Origin: Streptomycetales bacterium | GTDB taxonomy: Bacteria > Actinomycetota > Actinomycetes > Prado026 | NCBI GenBank assembly: GCA_025361995.1 | Contig: JANYIP010000277.1 | Coordinates: forward strand, 1-17,768 | Reading direction: 5' to 3' | DNA: 17,768 bases | In this document: in pieces, positions 1 to 6,332 of the stretch | Layout of the letters: each line of letters opens with the position of its first letter | How positions within the stretch are numbered: the stretch's first letter is position 1 | Program-made: the position numbers and the translations under genes | Notes under the pieces: model-generated | Seen by the model: the letters and a program-made list of their open reading frames with translations, nothing else | Databases searched by the model: none | Told to the model about the DNA's origin: nothing

Positions 1-120
1 CTGGAATCCGTCACTCTCGTAACGGCCTCCTACCCTGACCTTGGGCCGCTGCCACAGCCTGATCGACACAGTTATATCGCCGCTTGCGACCCCGTCGCGC
101 AGCTCCGGGCTGAACCTCAC
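1..120 (-). CDS. ASCH-domain-like protein, N-terminal part only (runs off left edge)
   Basis: Read on the minus strand from a GTG at 120, the frame stays open to base 1 and gives 40 residues beginning MRFSPELRDGV, followed by GDITVSIRLWQRPKV and VGGRY. This pattern (F-x-L-x2-x-V-x2-G-x-I-T-x-S-x-R-x-W-x-R-P-x-V-x-V-G-G-R-Y) is what I recall from small bacterial ASCH-domain proteins, a PUA-related beta-barrel fold thought to bind RNA or modified nucleosides. The start is uncertain. GTG 120 has no Shine-Dalgarno, but a TACGCT hexamer (132-127) lies six bases upstream, which fits a leaderless start; an in-frame ATG at 204 would add 28 residues that do not look conserved. The C-terminal part is outside the window. 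The overlapping plus-strand frame (1-126) is also open but has weaker codon bias and no recognisable motif. The family call rests on memory of the motif. Confidence 0.55.
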   Translation of the reverse strand, partial: MRFSPELRDGVASGDITVSIRLWQRPKVRVGGRYESDGFQ

Positions 121-266
121 TCGTGAAGCGTAGATGGAAACGAACGGAGGGATACCGGGTTGCGCGCCGATGTATGCCGATGGGCGCGGATCTTGGTCGG
201 GCATAGTTGCCATGCACGTACTACGTCGCGGGATTTCCGCGTCACACTGGAGACCGGAGGTGATGG

Positions 267-1157
267 ATGACTTCGTTGACGGGGTGCCGAACTGTCCTCC
301 TCGGCTGCCTCGCCGTCGCGGTCACAGCGTGCGGGACGGCGTCAAACTCGCCCGCGGGCCGGGTAGCAACCTCAGAGTCGGCTGCGACCAACGTCACGAG
401 CATCTCCGAGATCAAGCCGCTGGTCGCGGACGCGCACCTCGTACGGTCGATCCAGCTCAGCGACGGGGCGCTGCGTTTGGACCCGCCCAGCCGGGCCCCC
501 ACGATGCGCGAGATCGACGCCGTGCGGGTGTGGGCCGCGGCAACCGTCGGCGGTCAGCAGTTCACTGGTAGCACGGTCGTGCTCCTGGCCGATGCCACGG
601 TCCGCATCCCTGTCGCGCTGCCCGAGGTCCCGAACACGCTGTCCGGGTGGACCCGCCCCCGATTTGAGCGCCGGACCGTCTGGGCGATCCCATCCGGTAC
701 CGACGTGGTGATGTTCTGTCCCTACTCGACCGCGGACCCGGCCCCGCCGCAGGTGGGCTCGGTCACGCTGATCGCCGCTGACGGCACAGGGCAGGGTGTC
801 ACCTACTCCAGCGGCGCATCCGTGTGCGGCTTTCCCCCACAAGGGCCGAGTGCAGAGGTCGCGTCCTACGTCGTCACGGTGCCCACCACGACCCCTTCAG
901 GCGCCCTCAACCAGCCCATCGACCTGCCGCCGTGCGGCTCGTTCGAGGGCAGCTCATCCGGGTCCGAGGTCATCAAAGTCGATGGAATCCGCGTGTGGAT
1001 GATCGGAAACCGATGCGAAGCCTCGATGTCCGTGGCTGCCCTGATCCGACGACCCCCGAACTCGCTCTTGGGCAGTCTGATTCCCGGCCGCGTGAGCCAG
1101 GAGACTCCAGGACGAGTCGGGTACTTCGATGGGCGCCTTCACACGTACCCCTCCTAG
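267..1157 (+). CDS. putative secreted lipoprotein, function unknown
   Basis: The protein is 296 residues. The start ATG has a good ribosome site, GGAGG at 256-260, six bases upstream. The N-terminus is a compact lipoprotein signal: one Arg at residue 8, a hydrophobic stretch over residues 10-19, then the lipobox V-T-A-C with the lipidated Cys at 22, followed by a Ser/Ala/Thr-rich tether. The mature part is rich in beta-prone Val/Thr/Pro segments and contains several Cys residues (for example in MFCPYS, VCGFPP, LPPCGSF and GNRCEAS) that could form disulfides outside the membrane. I do not recognise a domain. Third-position GC in the first 50 codons is about 80%, lower than in the right half of the window, as in the other genes of the left 3 kb. 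It is divergent from the ASCH-like gene, with a 146-base gap. Confidence 0.78.
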   Translation: MTSLTGCRTVLLGCLAVAVTACGTASNSPAGRVATSESAATNVTSISEIKPLVADAHLVRSIQLSDGALRLDPPSRAPTMREIDAVRVWAAATVGGQQFTGSTVVLLADATVRIPVALPEVPNTLSGWTRPRFERRTVWAIPSGTDVVMFCPYSTADPAPPQVGSVTLIAADGTGQGVTYSSGASVCGFPPQGPSAEVASYVVTVPTTTPSGALNQPIDLPPCGSFEGSSSGSEVIKVDGIRVWMIGNRCEASMSVAALIRRPPNSLLGSLIPGRVSQETPGRVGYFDGRLHTYPS

Positions 1158-1272
1158 CACTGTCCTGCCACGGTCTCCGCTTCCGCGGACGTCCGCCTCA
1201 TCCCGGAGTCCGCGTACGTGTCGCCCCCGGAACTGCCCCGGTGGTGCGCGCTGTCGACAGCCATACTGCAGC

Positions 1273-1518
1273 GTGAGAGACGGTCGTTATCAGGCTTGGC
1301 GGGATTGGTGTCCGCCCCGCTGGACGTACTTCGTTCCGATCAGCTTCTTTGGCCTTGTTCTCGTTCTTGTCCTGGTCGTGGTCGGCCGACCCGTCCAGAC
1401 GAGTCAGCCGCTCCGACGGTTGATCGCCTTGCTCGCCACGATCGCGTGCATGCTGGAGATGGCCATCTGGATCAAGAGGTCGATGAACGGGACTACGGAG
1501 CGGCATCGGTCTCAGTGA
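1273..1518 (+). CDS. small two-helix membrane protein, unknown function
   Basis: From GTG 1273 (MRDGRYQAWRDW) the frame encodes 81 residues with two clear hydrophobic segments: roughly residues 18-38, a run of Phe/Val/Leu ending at VGRP, and roughly 51-67, LIALLATIACMLEMAIWI. These are separated by a short charged loop (QTSQPLRR) and followed by a basic tail (KRSMNGTTERHRSQ). The same frame stays open upstream to an ATG at 1129, but that would overlap the preceding lipoprotein gene and adds Pro/Arg/Ser-rich, non-conserved-looking sequence, so the later start is preferred. There is no strong ribosome site in front of 1273. I do not recognise the family. The topology suggests an inner-membrane protein with both ends in the cytoplasm (inference). 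Confidence 0.5.
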   Translation: MRDGRYQAWRDWCPPRWTYFVPISFFGLVLVLVLVVVGRPVQTSQPLRRLIALLATIACMLEMAIWIKRSMNGTTERHRSQ

Positions 1519-1629
1519 CTGCGCCGCTGCCGACAGAGGGCACCTCGTGGCGCAGACTGACGCCATGGTGGACGCGAGCTTGCTCGGGGGGATGAATGTC
1601 ACGGCGAAACCGGGCGGGCGTCTGCCACC

Positions 1630-1995
1630 ATGCCGCTTGCTCGGCTGACCATCTCCGACGGGCAGGTCTCCATCCGACCCCGCGTCGCCAGCAGGCTCCT
1701 GGCCTCGTTCGAGGTTCCGACAGAGCAAGTCACCGCCGCGTTTCCACTACGGGGACGGATCCTGACCGCTGGCATAGGCCTCACCACCCGCGACGAGGCC
1801 ACCGCCTGCTGTCGCGGCCTCCCGCAGAAGACCGACCCAGATGTGGTGGTCCTCTTAGGCTCGCCGCGCGGAGTCAGGCCGAACCTGACGATCGGGACTC
1901 CCCCACAACGCTCGATACGGCAGGCGGAGCCTGTATTCGTGTCGGCCATGGATAGCCTCCCTGTCGTGGACCGATCGCAACGCCGGCGACGGTGA
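1630..1995 (+). CDS. small PH-like domain protein, unknown function
   Basis: The protein is 121 residues from ATG 1630, the only ATG/GTG in frame after a stop at 1594. The segment LARLTISDGQVSIRPR, then VPTEQVTAAFPLRG and AGIGLTTRDEAT, resembles a beta-strand-rich family of small actinobacterial proteins I remember as PH-like, in which a surface strand is followed by a [YF]FW motif and a short C-terminal helix ending in RGV. Here the aromatic motif is replaced by ATACCRGLPQK, and the helix is represented by DVVVLLGSPRGVRPN. The 25-residue tail is basic and probably not part of the fold. Its stop overlaps the GTG start of the next gene by four bases (GTGA), which supports both reading frames. 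There is no good Shine-Dalgarno. The missing aromatic motif may mean decay. Confidence 0.45.
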   Translation: MPLARLTISDGQVSIRPRVASRLLASFEVPTEQVTAAFPLRGRILTAGIGLTTRDEATACCRGLPQKTDPDVVVLLGSPRGVRPNLTIGTPPQRSIRQAEPVFVSAMDSLPVVDRSQRRRR

Positions 1996-2741
1996 AGGCA
2001 TTCGACGCTCGCCGCGGGGTAGGCGCGGCGATGGCGATCGCCTCGGCGGCTGGCCTAGAGGCGGATTCTGCGAGCGTTCTCAACGACTCGAACAGGCTCG
2101 CTGTGCGCCTGATGCCGTGCGACGTTGTCGCGCGGGTGGCACACGTCGCGCATCAGGCCGCGCGGTTGGAAGTCGATCTTGCTCAGCGGCTGGCCGGAGC
2201 CGAATGTCCTGTCGCTGGTCTCGACCCCCGAGCAGTGCCGCGCGTGTACGAGCGTGACGGCTTCACGGTCACGCTGTGGACCTACTACGAGCAGATGACC
2301 AGTGAGAAAACCTCGCGGGCCGACTACGCGACTGCGCTGATGCGGCTCCACGAAGGCTTGCGGACGTTCGATGTCTCGGTGCCGCACTTCACGGACCGAG
2401 TCGCGGAAGCCCAGGAACTCGTTGCGAGCCGCGACTGTACACCGACGCTCGCTGACGCCGACCGAGATCTCCTCGCTCGCAGCTTACGAGAGTGCAGCCG
2501 GCTGATCGGCGAGCACGATCACGTCGAGCAGCTGCTGCACGGCGAGCCACACGCGGGCAACCTGCTCGGTGCTACTGGACGTTCAGACGGCTGGCGTCGA
2601 GCCCCACGCGTTCCGACCGCATGGCCGCCGACGACTGGCTGTGGGCGTTCGACGAGGTGGGCGACGCCATCGGACGGCCTGACGACTCGGCTCTGCGCCT
2701 TCTCGATGACCTCCTTCAATCACCTGACGCCGATCCGGTAG
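1992..2741 (+). pseudogene. aminoglycoside phosphotransferase (APH)-family kinase, frame broken after the catalytic loop
   Basis: The GTG start overlaps the previous stop as GTGA. Residues 1-192 read as a normal APH/ChoK-like kinase: an N-lobe with NRLAVRLMPCDVVARVA, a hinge at YERDGFTVTLWTYYE (86-100), LMRLHEGLR (117-124), and the Brenner catalytic motif HGEPHAGN at 183-190. Family members should then show a metal-binding D-F-E/D motif about 10-15 residues later, followed by a 60-100 residue helical C-lobe. Instead, from residue 193 the frame turns into Arg/Pro/Thr-rich sequence (GATGRSDGWRRAPR...) and ends at 249. In the +1 frame, the bases right after GNLL read VLLDVQTAG, which could be the displaced D-x-E region. 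I therefore call a frameshift or deletion near 2570-2580. A sequencing error would give the same picture. If translated, the product lacks the metal-binding Asp and is probably inactive. Confidence 0.65.
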
Positions 2742-2950
2742 CCGTCGGCAGCGGCCCGCTAGAGGACCTGCTGAGTGAACATGGGTCGATAGTCGCGGAC
2801 CAGGTGGCCGACAGGGCCAGGCAAGATCCGGTGTGGCGTCTTGCAGTCGGGTCCTGCTGGCTTGAGACATCACTGGCGGCGTCACTCCGCCCTTGGAGCC
2901 GTTCCTGCCACGGCAGGACGCCCGGTAGACGACCGCAACGAGGTGCCTGA
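2621..2950 (+). CDS. DUF6869-like protein, probably N-terminally truncated
   Basis: From ATG 2621 the frame gives 109 residues: ADDWLWAFDEVGDAIGRP, a helical LRLLDDLLQ, then VGSGPLEDLLSEHG (residues 42-55), then VADRARQDPVWRLAVGSCWLE. The combination W-x-W-x-x-x-E/D-V...GPLEDLL-x-x-H-G matches what I recall of the small all-helical DUF6869 family, whose function is unknown. Members usually have about 15-20 more residues before the first Trp; here the upstream part of the same frame (from 2492) runs through the APH gene and looks non-coding. The gene starts inside the frame of the broken kinase and ends directly against the convergent SDR gene (stop codons adjacent at 2950/2951). No ribosome site is evident. 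It may itself be a remnant joined to the kinase by deletion. Confidence 0.5.
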   Translation: MAADDWLWAFDEVGDAIGRPDDSALRLLDDLLQSPDADPVAVGSGPLEDLLSEHGSIVADQVADRARQDPVWRLAVGSCWLETSLAASLRPWSRSCHGRTPGRRPQRGA

Positions 2951-3847
2951 TCAGACCTCGGCGACCGCAGGGTCAGGAAGGTCGTATGCCCCTGCCGCGA
3001 TGTCCTCGACGAGCGTCGGCCCGGTGGGCTTCCAGCCGTACGCGGCGCGGGTGACTGTGCTGGAGGAGGACATGTCCCGGCCGAAGAACTGTCCGATGAA
3101 CCCGAAGTGGGCGACAGCCCCCTCGAGCGCAACCGACGTCACGGGCAGGCCGAGCCGAGCTCCGATCGCTTCAGCGATCACGCGCGTGGCGATGCCGGCT
3201 TCCGCTACCGCGTGCAGACGCGCGCCGGCTGGTGCCTGTTCCAGACCGAGCCGTACGAGTCGGGCTGCGTCGGACCGGTGGACGGCGGCCCAGGCGTTCG
3301 ACCCGTCGCCGACGTACGCCGAGACGCCGCTTCGCTTTGCCACCTCGGTGATGGAGGCGATGAAGCCGTGGTCGTGCATGCCGTGGACGGTGGGTGCGAA
3401 GCGGGCGGCGATGGCGCGTACACCCTGGTTGATGAAGTCGAAGGCGCGGTTCTCACTTCCGCCGCGCATCGAGTCGGGGCCCACGAAAGGTGACGGCTCG
3501 GTCTCCGCCGCCAGCACACCGGACGCGACGACGAAGGGCCGGTCGGTCCCGATCAGGGCCTCGGCGATCGTCTCGACCGCGACTCGTTCGGCACGGCTGG
3601 ACTCCGCCGGGTTGGCCCAGTCGTGCTTGTTGGCGAGGTGCACCGTGGCATCTGCGCCGCCCGCTCCGCGTCGTAGCGAGTCCAGGTCGTCGAGGTCACC
3701 GCGGAGCGCGGTCGCCCCTTTGGCCTCCACGAACGCGGCCGACGCGTCCGAGCGCGCCAAGCCGATCACGTCGTGACCGGCCGCTACCAGGTCGTCGACA
3801 ACTGCTGAACCGATCCAGCCGCTGGCTCCGGTGACAAAGACGCGCAT
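2951..3847 (-). CDS. atypical/extended SDR NAD(P)-dependent oxidoreductase (epimerase-like)
   Basis: The protein is 298 residues. ATG 3847 is chosen because GGAGG lies eight bases upstream (complement of 3856-3860) and the Rossmann fold begins immediately: MRVFVTGASGWIG, with the glycine-rich motif at residues 6-13. R32 after the second strand (GLARS) suggests NADP preference, and GDLDD (50-54) is the usual adenine-contacting acidic turn. FAPTVHGMHDHGF and VGDGSNAWAAVHRSDAARL are hallmark stretches of extended or atypical SDRs acting on small carbonyl substrates. The canonical Y-x3-K is not obvious, as in the atypical SDR groups where the Tyr is often lost. The substrate cannot be read from sequence. 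It is divergently transcribed from a TetR gene across a 95-base region with a large inverted repeat, so it is probably that regulator's target. Confidence 0.9.
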   Translation of the reverse strand: MRVFVTGASGWIGSAVVDDLVAAGHDVIGLARSDASAAFVEAKGATALRGDLDDLDSLRRGAGGADATVHLANKHDWANPAESSRAERVAVETIAEALIGTDRPFVVASGVLAAETEPSPFVGPDSMRGGSENRAFDFINQGVRAIAARFAPTVHGMHDHGFIASITEVAKRSGVSAYVGDGSNAWAAVHRSDAARLVRLGLEQAPAGARLHAVAEAGIATRVIAEAIGARLGLPVTSVALEGAVAHFGFIGQFFGRDMSSSSTVTRAAYGWKPTGPTLVEDIAAGAYDLPDPAVAEV

Positions 3848-3877
3848 CTGCGTAACCTCCGTTGGGCTTCTGACGTT

Positions 3878-3929
3878 CGATGGCAGTGACTGACATGAAC
3901 GATACACGTTCTGTCAGTCACTGCCATCG
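3878..3929. promoter_or_regulatory. perfect 18-bp inverted repeat with nested dyads, candidate TetR operator array
   Basis: The arm CGATGGCAGTGACTGACA (3878-3895) is exactly reverse-complemented by TGTCAGTCACTGCCATCG (3912-3929). The spacer holds a further dyad, GAACG (3897-3901) and CGTTC (3907-3911). Each arm also contains its own small palindrome, CAGT-G-ACTG at 3884-3892 and CAGT-C-ACTG at 3915-3923, so three dyads are centred at about 3888, 3904 and 3919, spaced 15-16 bp. The element lies between the divergent SDR and tetR starts. A -10-like TATGCT (3931-3936) for tetR begins one base after its right edge. The arrangement fits autoregulation plus repression of the SDR gene (inference). 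Confidence 0.72.
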
Positions 3930-3930
3930 C

Positions 3931-3943
3931 TATGCTCGAACCA
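3931..3943 (+). promoter_or_regulatory. -10 element and probable leaderless start of the tetR gene
   Basis: TATGCT at 3931-3936 is followed by six bases and then the ATG at 3943, so transcription would start at or next to the A of the start codon. There is no Shine-Dalgarno in front of the ATG. The presumed -35 area falls within the right part of the inverted repeat, where a bound repressor would block polymerase. Confidence 0.45.
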
Positions 3944-4509
3944 TGGCCCGATGGCAGTCAGGATCGCGCGAGCGCCTCGCCGCCTCGGCGCTGCGCCTGT
4001 TCGCCTCCCAGGGCTTCGAGGGCACGACTGTTGCGGAGATCGCGGCCGAAGCCGGCCTGACCGAGCGCACCTTCTTCCGCTACTACACCGACAAGCCCGA
4101 AGTCCTCTTCGCCGGGCAGGGCGAGTTCGAGGCGCTCTTCCTCGACGGACCCGAGACCTCGACCAGCACCAGCCCGATGGAGCTGGTGGCCTCGGCCCTC
4201 GACGGGGCCGCTGCGTACTTCCCCGACGAGAGGCGATCGTGGTCGCGCAGCCGCCAGGTCGTCGTGACAGGCAATGTCGCCCTCCACGACCGCGAGCTCC
4301 ACAAGATGTCGGCACTCGCCGACGCCCTCACCGCGGCCCTCGTCAAGCGCGACGTCGATCCGACCGCAGCAGCGCTAGCTGCCGAGGCCGGCGTCAGCGT
4401 CTTCCGACGCGCGTTCGCCGCGTGGATCGCCGAAGGGGAGACGCGCCCGTTCGTCGACATCCAGCGAGGCGTGCTCCACCAGCTCCAAGCGTTGCTCGGA
4501 TCAAGGTAG
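3943..4509 (+). CDS. TetR/AcrR-family transcriptional regulator
   Basis: The protein is 188 residues from ATG 3943, the Met directly before the first helix (MARWQSGSRERLAASALRLF). The TetR N-terminal DNA-binding domain is textbook: helix 1 ALRLFASQGFEGTTV, then the helix-turn-helix AEIAAEAGLTERTFFRYYTDK at about residues 31-51 with the F-F-R-Y-Y-x-D-K signature, then VLF. The ligand-binding C-terminal half (about 65-188) is helical and includes SVFRRAFAAWIAEG near the end; its ligand is not predictable. The gene probably controls the divergent SDR gene through the inverted repeat at 3878-3929 and heads a two-gene unit with the Dabb protein eight bases downstream. An upstream in-frame ATG at 3880 lies inside the inverted repeat and is rejected as the start. 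Confidence 0.92.
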   Translation: MARWQSGSRERLAASALRLFASQGFEGTTVAEIAAEAGLTERTFFRYYTDKPEVLFAGQGEFEALFLDGPETSTSTSPMELVASALDGAAAYFPDERRSWSRSRQVVVTGNVALHDRELHKMSALADALTAALVKRDVDPTAAALAAEAGVSVFRRAFAAWIAEGETRPFVDIQRGVLHQLQALLGSR

Positions 4510-4517
4510 GTGGCACG

Positions 4518-4835
4518 GTGTTCCGACAGGTCGTAGCCATCCGATGGGCCGAGGGTGTCACGGCGGACGACAAGAATGGGTACCGCGAGGCGCTCAGCGC
4601 GTTGCGCGAGGTCCCGGAACTGCTCGCACTGACGTGGGGCGACGACGCTGGCCACTTCGAGGGCAACTTTGACCTCGTGGCGGTGATGGACTTCGCTGAC
4701 TTCGATTCGGCGCGCGTCTACGTGCAACATCCGCTGCACCAGACCTACATCCGAGAACATGCCTCCAAGGTGATCGGTGAGCGAGTGATCGTCCAACATG
4801 ACTGGACAGCGCCCGCGGTGCCTGATCTGGCCTGA
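4518..4835 (+). CDS. Dabb (stress-responsive alpha/beta barrel) domain protein
   Basis: The protein is 105 residues from GTG 4518, with AGGTAGG about seven bases upstream. It begins VFRQVVAIRWAEGVT, then has YREALSALREVPELLALTWGDD, then EGNFDLVAVMDFADFDSARVYVQHPLHQTYIREH and VIVQHDW. This order (first strand ending in W/K-x-x-x-T, G-N-F/Y-D-L-x-x-V-x-x-F strand, Y-x-x-H-P-x-H helix, final Q-x-D-W/F strand) is diagnostic of the Dabb family, which forms dimeric ferredoxin-like barrels. Family members include small-molecule cyclases and proteins of unknown role. It follows tetR by eight bases and is probably co-transcribed with it, so it may act in the same metabolic response as the SDR enzyme (inference). 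It ends 16 bases before a convergent small ORF. Confidence 0.85.
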   Translation: MFRQVVAIRWAEGVTADDKNGYREALSALREVPELLALTWGDDAGHFEGNFDLVAVMDFADFDSARVYVQHPLHQTYIREHASKVIGERVIVQHDWTAPAVPDLA

Positions 4836-4851
4836 CGGGATCACGCCCAGC

Positions 4852-4989
4852 TCACACCGGGCCGAAGGTCGTCGAGGACAGGGCGAGGAACGCCGGGTCG
4901 TCGTCGGGCGCGCTCTGCCGATTCCGGCCGCCGGTCACAGGGCCCGAGCGGGCCCCGAAACCGGTCTCGTAGTTCCCCTCGTAGGGCAT
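4852..4989 (-). CDS. possible 45-residue hydrophilic protein
   Basis: ATG 4989 to a TGA at 4852 encodes MPYEGNYETGFGARSGPVTG, continuing with a polar Arg/Gln/Asp-rich stretch (GRNRQSAPDDDPAF) and ending LSSTTFGPV. The case for coding is codon bias: 42 of the 45 codons end in G or C, as in the strong genes of this window, while the other frames over this stretch show no such pattern with a sensible product. A weak purine run (CAGGG) lies about eight bases before the ATG. It has no signal peptide or membrane segment. I do not recognise it; the glycine/threonine-rich middle made me consider a peptide precursor, but no modifying enzyme is nearby. It sits downstream of the EEP gene on the same strand, beyond a hairpin. 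Confidence 0.4.
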   Translation of the reverse strand: MPYEGNYETGFGARSGPVTGGRNRQSAPDDDPAFLALSSTTFGPV

Positions 4990-5106
4990 CGACAAACCCT
5001 GGCCGCGCTGCGGACGACCCGTCCCATCGAGCATGGCCGATCTCTGTTCGCATCCCCTGGGCCGCAGCCCCGTCACGCAGCGCAGAGCAGCGGTCTGCGC
5101 CGGGCT

Positions 5107-5125
5107 GCGAAGGAGAACCCTTCGC
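5107..5125 (-). terminator. hairpin after the EEP-family gene, possible terminator
   Basis: GCGAAGG (5107-5113) and CCTTCGC (5119-5125) form a perfect 7-bp stem around a five-base loop, ten bases past the stop codon of the minus-strand EEP gene. No U-tract follows, which is common for actinobacterial terminators. Confidence 0.4.
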
Positions 5126-5134
5126 TTCACGGGG

Positions 5135-5821
5135 TCACAGCTCCAGGTCGGCCAGCAGGGGACGGTGATCGCTGGCGATCCGTACGTCCGGAAGGTCGAG
5201 CACCCGGGCGGTCCTGACGCGAAAGTCCGGGTCGACGAAGATCCCGTCGATGGTCTTCCGCGGCTGCGGCGCCGGGAAGGTGTGCCCGTCACCCGCGCCG
5301 GCCTCGGCGAAGCTGTCACGGCGGGTGGCTGCCAGCGCCCGCCAGACCGCGGAGCCCGGCCGTTCGTTGAGGTCGCCGCCGACGACGGTGGGGACACCCG
5401 CGGGCACGTACGCGGCGATCGCGGCCTCGAGCTCTCCCAAATGCCGCAGCCGCGCACCAGCGTCGAGATCGAGATGGGTGCCTGCGACGGCGAAGCGCTT
5501 TCCTTGCGTGGCCAACACGGCGATCGCGGTACCCCGCTGATGCATTCGCCGGTCCTTGCTGAACAGCACGTCTGCGGTTGAGACGATGTCAACAGCGAGC
5601 GTCGACAGGATGAGGTTCGAGCCAGCCGGACGACCGCCGCCGACAACGACGAGGTTCGATACACGAGCTAGCTGCGCGCACATCGAGCGCCAGTGCGCGA
5701 ATCGCGGCGACTCCTGGACGAGTACGACGTCGGGCTCCGCACTCCGGATCACCCGGCCTAGGGCGGCGCGGTCGTCACGCATGGACCGCACGTTGTACGT
5801 CAGCACGCGCACGCTCACCAT
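5135..5821 (-). CDS. endonuclease/exonuclease/phosphatase (EEP) family protein
   Basis: The protein is 228 residues from ATG 5821. All the catalytic landmarks of the EEP (DNase I-like) fold are present in order: TYNVR with N10, LVQES with E37 (metal ligand), AGTHLDLD with H116, GGDLNERPGS with D150 and N152, TIDGIFV with D192, and IASDHRPLLADL with the D218-H219 pair. Substrates in the family range from DNA to phospholipids and inositol phosphates, and sequence alone does not choose. The intact active site argues for a functional metal-dependent phosphodiesterase. There is no signal peptide, so it is probably cytoplasmic. The ribosome site is weak (an AGGAT run about seven bases from the ATG). 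It is divergent from the small barrel gene at 5987, and a hairpin follows its stop. Confidence 0.88.
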   Translation of the reverse strand: MVSVRVLTYNVRSMRDDRAALGRVIRSAEPDVVLVQESPRFAHWRSMCAQLARVSNLVVVGGGRPAGSNLILSTLAVDIVSTADVLFSKDRRMHQRGTAIAVLATQGKRFAVAGTHLDLDAGARLRHLGELEAAIAAYVPAGVPTVVGGDLNERPGSAVWRALAATRRDSFAEAGAGDGHTFPAPQPRKTIDGIFVDPDFRVRTARVLDLPDVRIASDHRPLLADLEL

Positions 5822-5850
5822 CGGGACATCCTGCCTCGGTATCTAGAAAG

Positions 5851-5879
5851 GCTGCGTTTCCTGGAAAAGCTGCGGTTCC
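5851..5879. repeat. short imperfect direct repeat in a divergent promoter region
   Basis: GCTGCGTTTCC (5851-5861) recurs as GCTGCGGTTCC (5869-5879), with 10 of 11 bases identical and an 18-base period, about 30 bases upstream of the EEP start and about 110 bases upstream of the gene at 5987. It could be a pair of activator or repressor sites, or chance. Confidence 0.25.
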
Positions 5880-5986
5880 GGCGTCCAACGCCGCGTCACC
5901 AGGGCTGTCGGTCGCCTCAGGGCGGCAGTACGCTCGCGCACAATCTCGCAGCCAGCTGCGGCGAGAACAGCCGACAAGGAGACAAC

Positions 5987-6250
5987 ATGCCGACCGTCAT
6001 CGCGCACCACGATGTGAAGGACACCGACCACTGGCTCGCGTCGCCGAAGCGCGAAGAGGTCTTCGGCCCGCTCGGGGTCACCAACATCCGGACATTCGTC
6101 AACCCCCAGAACCCCACCCAAGTCGCGATCCTCATGGATATCGCCGACTTGGACGTCGTCATGGCCGCGATGGAGAACCAGTCGATGGCCGACGCGATGG
6201 CGTCGGACGGCGTGCTCCCCGAGACCCTGGTGATCCTCGTCGAGTCCTAG
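5987..6250 (+). CDS. small dimeric alpha/beta-barrel-like protein
   Basis: The protein is 87 residues, with a strong ribosome site AAGGAGA at 5976-5982. MPTVIAHHDVKDTDHWLAS, then GVTNIRTFVNPQNPTQVAILMDIADLDVVMAAMENQSMADAMASDGVLPETLVILVES, gives a beta-alpha-beta-beta-alpha-beta layout of the ferredoxin-like superfamily that also holds Dabb and antibiotic-biosynthesis-monooxygenase (ABM) proteins. The motif D-P-x-x-V-x-I-x-x-x-x-D/E followed by a helix and then M-A-x-x-G-V is shared with uncharacterised cyclase-like members I remember. No catalytic residues can be assigned. It is probably a single-gene unit; its downstream neighbour, the sigma factor gene, has its own promoter-like element. 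It is the second such small barrel within 1.5 kb. Confidence 0.72.
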   Translation: MPTVIAHHDVKDTDHWLASPKREEVFGPLGVTNIRTFVNPQNPTQVAILMDIADLDVVMAAMENQSMADAMASDGVLPETLVILVES

Positions 6251-6332
6251 GGGTCAACAGCTCGGCTGACGCCACTGCGAGATCTCCGGGGTCTCGGTGT
6301 GGCGACAAGAACCGATTGGCTGGGCGCTGCGT

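Noticed and set aside
1..126. Plus-strand open frame ending at 126, possible end of an upstream gene
   Set aside because: Open only 41 codons with weak codon bias; the opposite strand gives a recognisable ASCH-like motif.
134..571. 145-residue plus-strand frame across the lipoprotein start
   Set aside because: Overlaps the lipoprotein gene, which has a ribosome site and lipobox; this frame is Arg/Pro-rich and has no signal.
2841..3776. 311-residue plus-strand frame
   Set aside because: Antisense of the SDR gene; Ser/Ala/Arg-rich with no motif.
4852..4989. Peptide-antibiotic (RiPP) precursor interpretation of the 45-residue ORF
   Set aside because: No cyclase, protease or transporter partner lies nearby and no diagnostic leader motif is visible.
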